A model generated the notes under the pieces. That model saw nothing but the letters and a program-made list of their open reading frames with translations, had not been told where the DNA came from and did no database searches. From Anastatus disparis (lineage: Eukaryota; Arthropoda; Insecta; Hymenoptera; Eupelmidae): a DNA stretch of 64,000 bases. Position numbers and translations under genes: made by a program. The DNA is taken from the NCBI GenBank assembly GCA_017163975.1, contig JAFFSR010000301.1, positions 4,066,001 through 4,130,000 of the forward strand. Direction: 5' to 3'. This document shows positions 58,425-64,000 of the stretch, in pieces (positions within the stretch are counted from its first letter, which is position 1; every line of letters begins with the position of its first letter).

Positions 58425-59632
58425 GATATTTTTTTTATTTGACTGGCTGCAACCCAGGAATTAAATTTATCGGGGTAACCTTTCCATTTAACAAAATATT
58501 TTTTATTCCGGCCACTTCTAGTACTTTTTAAAATTTTTTCAACTTCGAAACTTGCATTATTTAAATCCTTTTTTACTCCTTTTGACTCGTGCTTGTAGAA
58601 AAACCTTTGAATATCCTCGCCAGCTAAATCTTTTAGAAAGTATACCGGTGGCTGGCGTGCTACTGAAATACGAGTAATTTTAAACAGTTCCAATGTCCAT
58701 CCACCCTCGTATCCTTTCGCAAACACATTTCTTGCTCGACTGACCCGTATTAGGTCACCGATGGTGTATTTAGGTTTTGGGTACTTGGAGCAACCATATC
58801 GAGATTCTAAATTTTTTCGAGCTTTGTGAGCGTTGTAAATCGTAACAGATGCTGGCTCCATCTTGATGGATAAGTGTTTGCTATGATTGTAAGACTTTAA
58901 TATTTTTTCTAGAATATCAACATATCAACGAGTGTTTTTATGCGTAAAATATCGCCACATCCGTTCCTTTATAGTTCTTATAAACCTTTCGGCTACAGCT
59001 GCTTTAATATCAGGACTTCGCACTATTCTAAATGAAATTTCATTTTTCTTCAACACTTCTTGCAGTTCCTTTCCTAGAAATTCTTTCCAATTGTCCATTT
59101 GAAAAATTATGGATTTTCGATTAGCACTGTTTTTCAAAATGTTTTCAAATGCTTTGGCAACACTTTTTGAAGTTTTATTCATGAGTGGTAAAGCCCATGC
59201 GTATTTACTCAAAACGTCGATAACAACGAGAATATAAGTGTAATTGATGGCGTGGAAACGAAAAGGGCTTATAGCCAATGTTATTTAAATGGGCTATAAG
59301 CCCTTTTCGTTTTCAGGCCCTCAATTATCGTTATGAGTTTTGACCGCTCTCATATCCATCAAATCTGCCTCTCAGACGTCATCACGATTTCGAACATTGT
59401 AATGACGTCTAGGAAACCTGTGTCGTACAGGTCTGTACAGATTGTGAACATCCAGACTCTCGAGCCAGTCGATTACTTTTCGAGCTAGATATTTCTTTCG
59501 TACAGAGGTTATAATTTTATTAGCCCCCGCATATGCTTCTGGTCTTGGTGGACCAAAATAAAGCTTACTTAATTGTTTCTGTATTATTCTGATTTTTTTC
59601 CTTTTGCTTGCTTCTTCGTCGGAATCATACAC
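58421..59632 (-). pseudogene. Maverick integrase with chromodomain
   Basis: N-terminal part 59372-59632: SKLYFGPPRPEAYAGANK, YLARKVIDWLES, LYRPVRHRFPRR, before the first catalytic aspartate in EADLMDM. Core 58925-59278: YILVVIDVLSKYAWALPL, second aspartate in FQMDNWKEF (usually DNGxEF, so G is W), and the glutamate in AVAERFIRTIKERMW. C-terminal part 58421-58861: TIGDLIRVSRARNVFAKGY, then a chromodomain (VEKILKS, YFVKWKGYPDKFNSWVA). Breaks: TGA at 59369-59371 and 58925-58927 and an inverted-repeat insertion at 59241-59327. The chromodomain would have targeted insertion to marked chromatin. Confidence 0.85.
59241..59327. mobile_element. Hairpin insertion in the integrase gene
   Basis: About 35-bp arms (TAATTGATGGCGTGGAAACG.. 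and ..CGTTTTCAGGCCCTCAATTA) pair with three mismatches around a short AT-rich loop. The stretch adds stops between the D1 and D2 regions of the integrase. The ends are TA- and AATT-rich, so the exact duplication cannot be fixed. Confidence 0.65.
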
Positions 59633-60063
59633 GCTTTTGTCTTCTTTATTTTCTCATCCCCGCATTTTATAGTCTTCTTAATACGCGAAAAAAATTTTTC
59701 AGAAGTAATTTTACTAACCATACAACAAGCAGTCATCATTGCAACTGTACGGTCATCGGGTGGGGTTTCACTACCAAGCATCCGAGAAAAAGCTTTCTCT
59801 GCTAGTATTTGGTCAGCTCAACGATGATCTGTTAACTTCTTATTGGCGTAGGCTATATCATGTTCACGACACGCTTCATCAAGCGGGTTAATTATAACGT
59901 CACCACGTTTAAGACGATTAGCCAGTTTTGTTCCGGGTCCACAAAATTTGTATCTTGGTACGTGCATCTCAAAGGGCATTGAATCAATTATAGAATCTAG
60001 AACAGACTTTTTCCCTTCATCGTCTTCCTCTACTTTCAGAATTTCATGCCCAGGCAACTCCAT
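59584..60063 (-). pseudogene. Parvovirus-type phospholipase A2 protein
   Basis: Start at ATG 60061-60063 (MELPGHEI). Residues 38-72 contain YKFCGPGTKLANRLKRG, then NPLDEACREHDIAYANK, the calcium-binding Gly loop and the His-Asp catalytic pair of the phospholipase A2 domain first known from parvovirus capsids and common in Mavericks. An in-frame TGA at 59818-59820 follows directly. The downstream part (ADQILAEKAFSRML, then a basic tail with KKTIKCG and KKQAKGKK) keeps the same frame to 59584. The last 49 bp overlap the integrase start in a different frame. Such domains help virions cross endosomal membranes. Confidence 0.85.
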
Positions 60064-60851
60064 GTTTCTCCTGATTTCGGTGATCTGACAACTTTCTTTC
60101 TTCTCTTTCTCTTTCTACGCCCTTGTTCTCGTTCGCTGAGTTTGTTGCTACCACCGAATTTTGATTTGCTACTACCAGACTCTGGAGAAGCTAAAGGAGA
60201 AGCCTCATCGATTATCTGTAACACACGATCGTTCCCAATAAAAAGCCGAGGCGTCACGACACGTCAAAGAGCCAGAGCAAACTGACGAGTTCCTGCCGGA
60301 TTCACGTGTTCTCTTTTCCTCATAGCGTCGTTAACCAAGTCGATAATATTTGTGCCACGGATAGGAATGTCATCTATACATGTTGCACCATTACCATCCC
60401 AAGTGACGATGCCTGTGCCACGTAAATGTTGTAAAAGACCCGCTGCATTGGACCAGTATCTTAAAGGTACACTTTCCACAATTTGTGCATCTACACGATC
60501 TTCTAATTCTTTGACGACTCGTTTTGACTCTGCCTCAGCATCATCATTATTATCATCGTTGATAATATCAGCATCTTGCATATCATCGTCTTTCTTTGTT
60601 GTTTCTGTCTTCTTGTTACTAATACCTCTTAAATGTAGATAACGTTGTAATGCTTGAGAATATCGTTGCCATTTATCCTGCTCGCTCATATCGTCCGTAG
60701 AATTCAAGATATCACTCATCTCTGCATCCAGCCTGCTAACAGCAGTTCCTGGTGTTTGCACTGACTTTAACCCAGCGTTGATGAAAAGTTTTTGTTGTAA
60801 GCGTTCCACACTCTCTTGTGGTAACAAAATCATTTTTTTGGTGTGTTCCAT
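60036..60851 (-). pseudogene. Conserved Maverick protein of unknown function
   Basis: ATG at 60849-60851 opens a frame of 270 codons with one in-frame TGA at 60264-60266. N-terminal segment HTKKMILLPQESVERLQ, then an acidic Asp/Asn-rich linker (residues 90-115, NDDNNDDAEAESKR), then YWSNAAGLLQHL, GTGIVTWDGNG and GTNIIDLVNDAMRKRE. The C-terminus is basic with a nuclear-localisation-like RRKRKRRKK. I know this protein from many Mavericks but not its function. It overlaps the phospholipase A2 start by 28 bp. Confidence 0.7.
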
Positions 60852-60857
60852 TTTTTT

Positions 60858-61202
60858 TTATTTTGATATAAGACTTGACAATACTGTATCAATGACCGGT
60901 GCCAACAATATTGGCAAGAATCCGCCGTGCTGTACGATAATTTTCTTTTTCGTGGCTAGATTCTTTTGAGGACTTGCCAATCGTCTAACAATGCCTGCGT
61001 CTTTACGTAATCGAGTTTTGTGCGTTCTGTTGAGAGAAACGTTACCACGCATCACGTTGAGAGCACACTCACAAATGTATCTGACCAATTTGGGATCGGC
61101 CTTACGAAACATGGCAGTGCGTTGCTCCCTGTTAAAATGGTAAAGCGCTCTATAAATATCTGTATGCTTTTGCCTGATGGGACCTCTAGTTTTCCACTCC
61201 AT
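60858..61202 (-). CDS. pX-like basic core protein
   Basis: ATG at 61200-61202; its A overlaps the last base of the ATPase stop (TGATG). The protein of about 114 residues starts MEWKTRGPIRQ, is strongly basic in its first 80 residues (LNRTHKTRLRKDAG, NLATKKK), and ends with QHGGFLPILLAPVIDTVLSS, the hydrophobic GGFLP motif of adenovirus pX/mu-type proteins. No stop or frameshift is visible, so this is the one gene of the element that could still be intact. Likely role: DNA condensation in the virion (inference from family). Confidence 0.7.
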   Translation of the reverse strand: MEWKTRGPIRQKHTDIYRALYHFNREQRTAMFRKADPKLVRYICECALNVMRGNVSLNRTHKTRLRKDAGIVRRLASPQKNLATKKKIIVQHGGFLPILLAPVIDTVLSSLISK

Positions 61203-61725
61203 CACAAAGATACGACTGGAAGGTGATTACTCGAATCAACGCCTTTAAACTGCTTTCGAGGTACATAAACGTACTGATATTCGTCATCGGGGAAGATGCA
61301 AGCACGAAAACGACAATCATCTGGAATATTTTGTTTTGAATCTAGAAAAAGGTATCCGAATAGCCGTTAGGTGGCGTCCCAGTACGCTTCTTGTAAGAAT
61401 CGATGGATCTTCAGGACAGAGCTGGCACGTAAGATGTTGTATTTGTGTACGATCGCGTAAATTTCTTAACACGACCATGTATTGCGCGTTGAGCAAAATG
61501 TCTCGTTGGGCTTTTCCTTGTTGAAATATATTCTGTGTGATAAATATGACGCTTAGGTTATTGTGATGACTCCCGTTTGTGAATAAGTTGACAATGGCGT
61601 TACTTGAGGATGATTTACGCATCTGATCATCCAATTTTAATAACTTTGGGCGTGAATCACCAGCGTAGTCACACAACCGGTAGGTCCGCAAAGCATAGAT
61701 GTCCACGGGTGTTTTCATCTAATGT
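61202..61725 (-). pseudogene. Packaging ATPase (FtsK/HerA type), N-terminus missing
   Basis: The open part 61317-61718 has RPKLLKLDDQM (Walker B), IVNLFTNGSHHNNLSVIFIT and QNIFQQGKAQRDILLNAQYM, with the sensor-like polar residues of Polinton packaging ATPases. In another frame the C-terminal end continues as CRFRACIFPDDEYQYVYV and KQFKGVDSSNH to a stop at 61202-61204. No Walker A (GPxGSGK) precedes the Walker B part, so the N-terminal third is deleted or unrecognisably decayed. The enzyme would have pumped DNA into the capsid. Confidence 0.8.
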
Positions 61726-61813
61726 CCATGACTTACTAGTATAACAACCACTATTCTTCTTTGAAACTGTTAGCACACTAAACATTCCAACGAAATACAC
61801 TGATAGTTATAGT

Positions 61814-62005
61814 TTATGACTTTGTAAAATCCATGTACTTTTTCACCAACACAGCTTCAATAACTTTATCAATTCTCTCGATCCTCCATCTAAACTGTAC
61901 CCGATCTCGTGCCACTTGTTCCCACTCACCACGCCACGCAGCACGACTGGCGTGATTCCACACGTGTAATATACGACTACTTGGTGAGTTCGGATCAAAT
62001 CTCAC
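61814..62005 (-). other. Short open frame, unrecognised
   Basis: A 63-codon frame rich in Trp, Arg and acidic residues (WRGEWEQVARDRVQFRW). It lies where the ATPase N-terminus or a small Maverick protein could be expected. I recognise no family; it might be chance. Confidence 0.3.
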
Positions 62006-62369
62006 ATTTTTTTCTCCATATTACCAGAGCTCCCTGCTGACAAAGCTAAAGTTTTTCTGGAGTCTACGACAATCTTGTGATCGTGGTGGGTCCCGTGCGC
62101 GGCCGCTTGCGTATCCGCGAGAGCGTTGAAGAAGAGCTCGTCCTCCCACTGTCGTAATATTAACACACGTCGCTTGCGAGCGCTCTAGAACAGCTAGCTT
62201 TTTTAGTGCATGCGCGAGCGCGTTAGAGACAAGCTCGCCCCCCCCCACCACTGCAATATTATCTCTTTTCCCCCCTGCCACTCACGGTCTCGCGAGCGTT
62301 TTGGATTGGAAATTGTTTTGCGCATGCGTTATTATTATTGTATACCTACTCAGACGATGTGGAGTTCAG
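62006..62369. other. GC-rich intergenic region with a diverged duplication
   Basis: Two roughly 100-bp stretches (around 62110-62185 and 62210-62305) share CGCGAGMGCGTT, then AAGCTCG or GAGCTCG, a C-rich word, AATATTA and TCGCGAGCG words. This GC content is unlike the AT-rich surroundings. Apparent frames across it are not conserved. It may hold a promoter for the genes downstream. Confidence 0.4.
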
Positions 62370-64000
62370 TCAATAATTGTGTCTGTATCCGTACGGGTAG
62401 CTTTTTTTCAACCCGACAAATCTTCTTTTACCATATACGGTTCTACAAGTTTTCGTCTCTGTAAGTGATAATACTTTGTGAAAATCTGTCGTTCTCATTG
62501 CCGGTGAGGATATAATAATTTCGTCCGTGTTACCCGATATTAACTCGCGTATACTTTCAAAATTAATTTTTTGACTATTCGAATGATTTAGTCTTATACC
62601 TTTAATTTTACATACTGTTTGTTCAGAATTATCTTAAAGTTTACACTTGTACGCGTAAAATTTCGGTCCACCAGAGGCAAAAGATGATATTTATGTACCA
62701 ATATTTTTCTCCGCTAATTCATCAGTAAGTTCACCAAGCAGTGTACCGATCGGCAAATTGTGTTCGTCGTCCATACCGACATAGTAAACGTAATGTGTGT
62801 CGTAGTACAGTGCACGTGATCCTAGTTTTTCCAAATAATCAAAAAGTTTAAGCTGGGCTTGTGCTGTTGTGAAAGCTGCAATTACAACACTTGTCGTACG
62901 TGACTGCAAGAGAGCTTCATCCTGATACTGCCAATTCACGTACAATACCTGATCGTTGACTAGAATGATACTGTTTACAACCACTTCAGCATTAATGAGT
63001 AGTTCTCTCAATCTTGCTCGCTCTGTAACAACCTCTGTTTTAGCCATATTCTCTCGTTGCGCGAGCTTCCCCCATAACGAGTTTAAACATAGTTTAGCAA
63101 CCGATCTCAAACCCGCATTAAAATTTATATCAGTTTTACTTAGACGAATACCCTTTCCACGTTCAAAGTTCTCAATATAACGGACCTTATGATCTTTGGT
63201 AATACATTTTGACGGGTAACCAGAAGCCTCAGTTTTTTGTTTAAAGAATTCATCGATGTACTCGTTAAAAATATCACCTGTTCACGTGACAGGGTTATAT
63301 TGTACCATCTCATATTGCCATATTTCGTAAACGTTTTGAATCACGAATCCTATTTCTACAGCTTTTTTAAGCTCTTCCGACACCCATGTTCCGTGTAATA
63401 CCTGATCTATTGTATTATTGTGCATACAATCTGTTTGAATCATTTGTTCACAGCACGTACGGCGAAGAGGAAAAATTAATTTTTCATGCATTTTAACTAG
63501 TAAAACAGGGTGATACATATTTCTGGGCGGGAGTACATCACATCTCATGATAAGACCTTCAACGTTACTGATGTGGTTGTTAACCCCTATAAGAGTTTGA
63601 ATTTCATTACCCACATATAACCTTGGATGAACCACAAGATATTTACTTCGTTTACAAATGTATGGATATAATGAGCATACATCAACGTATTTAATTTTTT
63701 CATCACCCTCACACTCGTATAATTTTACCGTGTTACCAGTTCTACTACTGAAAAATGCATCACGGGGGTCTAGCGGTTTACGATAAACAATATCGATATT
63801 CGCATCTATATATTCTCTCAATTCCCGGTTACGTGAAATTTCCTGCTCAAATTCACAACCCCATATTTCAATAAGTGTATAATTGCCTGTTTTAATTTTT
63901 AAGGATATAGCACATGTTCTTTCATATCTGTCGTCAAGCGATTCGCCTGATAATAATGTTTGATTTCTATTTATTCTGTAACATCGTGGATATCCATGCC
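62370..64000 (-). pseudogene. polB: Protein-primed family B DNA polymerase, partial
   Basis: The frame enters at the right edge; the exonuclease and N-terminal parts lie outside. Motif A is VDVCSLYPYICK (63650-63690), motif B AKLCLNSLWGKLAQR near 63090, and motif C YYDTHYVYY near 62800, where the usual YxDTDS has lost its second aspartate. Downstream are ASGGPKFYAYK and KGIRLN, and the C-terminus KRRFV..SYPYG, with the stop at 62370-62372. In-frame stops occur at 63282 (TGA), about 62691 (TAA) and about 62636 (TAA); no frameshift is needed along 1.6 kb. This enzyme would have replicated the element with protein priming. Confidence 0.85.

Noticed and set aside
53758..64000. An alternative genetic code in which TGA means tryptophan, suggested by TGA at conserved Trp positions.
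   Set aside because: Several other TGA codons in the same genes fall where the family has Lys, Arg or other residues, TAA stops also occur, and frameshifts and a deletion are present. Decay explains the pattern better.
1..64000. CRISPR arrays, bacterial operons or prophage.
   Set aside because: The tandem arrays have no regular unique spacers, there are no ribosome-binding sites before frames, and the element content is eukaryotic.

Overview
The window looks like nuclear DNA of a eukaryote, most likely an arthropod and probably an insect. It is strongly AT-rich and full of TA and CA microsatellites. It carries tRNA-derived SINEs, a copia element whose primer site has the insect-type GGTTATG..CCCAG form, Ty3/gypsy and Helitron remnants, TTAA-, TA- and TWA-flanked foldback elements, and a Maverick/Polinton (adintovirus-like) element. 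I found no convincing single-copy host gene. Essentially everything recognisable is mobile DNA or satellite, and every element coding region I could read is broken. The species cannot be fixed from this sequence alone.

Layout. 0-12 kb: a 115-bp tandem array split by a PIF/Harbinger-type foldback, two copies of a 1.5-kb repeat, a SINE, a TTAA foldback and a Ty3/gypsy remnant. 12-21 kb: satellites, CA-rich repeats, a minus-strand SINE with 11-bp target duplications, a GGGCC-rich minisatellite split by a 1.07-kb TA-flanked foldback, and an internally deleted Helitron fragment. 21.3-26.8 kb: a 3'-truncated copia element (LTR, primer site, gag, protease, integrase; no reverse transcriptase). 27-38.4 kb: foldback elements, including one of about 2.8 kb with a second inverted-repeat element in its centre. 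38.4-41.7 kb: a 3.25-kb DNA transposon with 4-bp target duplications, long inverted ends and a decayed transposase. 42-51.7 kb: polypyrimidine and polypurine arrays in opposite orientation on either side of a Ulp1-like protease pseudogene and a decayed Helitron that carries two TTAA elements. 51.7-53.4 kb: satellite and a further repeat copy.

53.7-64 kb, minus strand: a Maverick/Polinton element that runs off the right edge. In its reading direction it holds a family B DNA polymerase, an FtsK/HerA-type ATPase, a pX-like basic protein, an acidic and basic conserved protein, a parvovirus-type phospholipase A2, a chromodomain integrase, a minor-capsid-like protein, a second basic protein, the double-jelly-roll major capsid protein, a conserved accessory protein, an adenain-type protease and an unrecognised terminal gene. 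Genes abut or overlap by a few bases, as in a virus, so replication, packaging, maturation and integration functions are all represented. However, stops, frameshifts, deletions and lost catalytic residues show a dead copy. The most unusual features are a threefold tandem repeat derived from the protease tail, a hairpin inserted in the integrase, and the unassigned gene at the left end.
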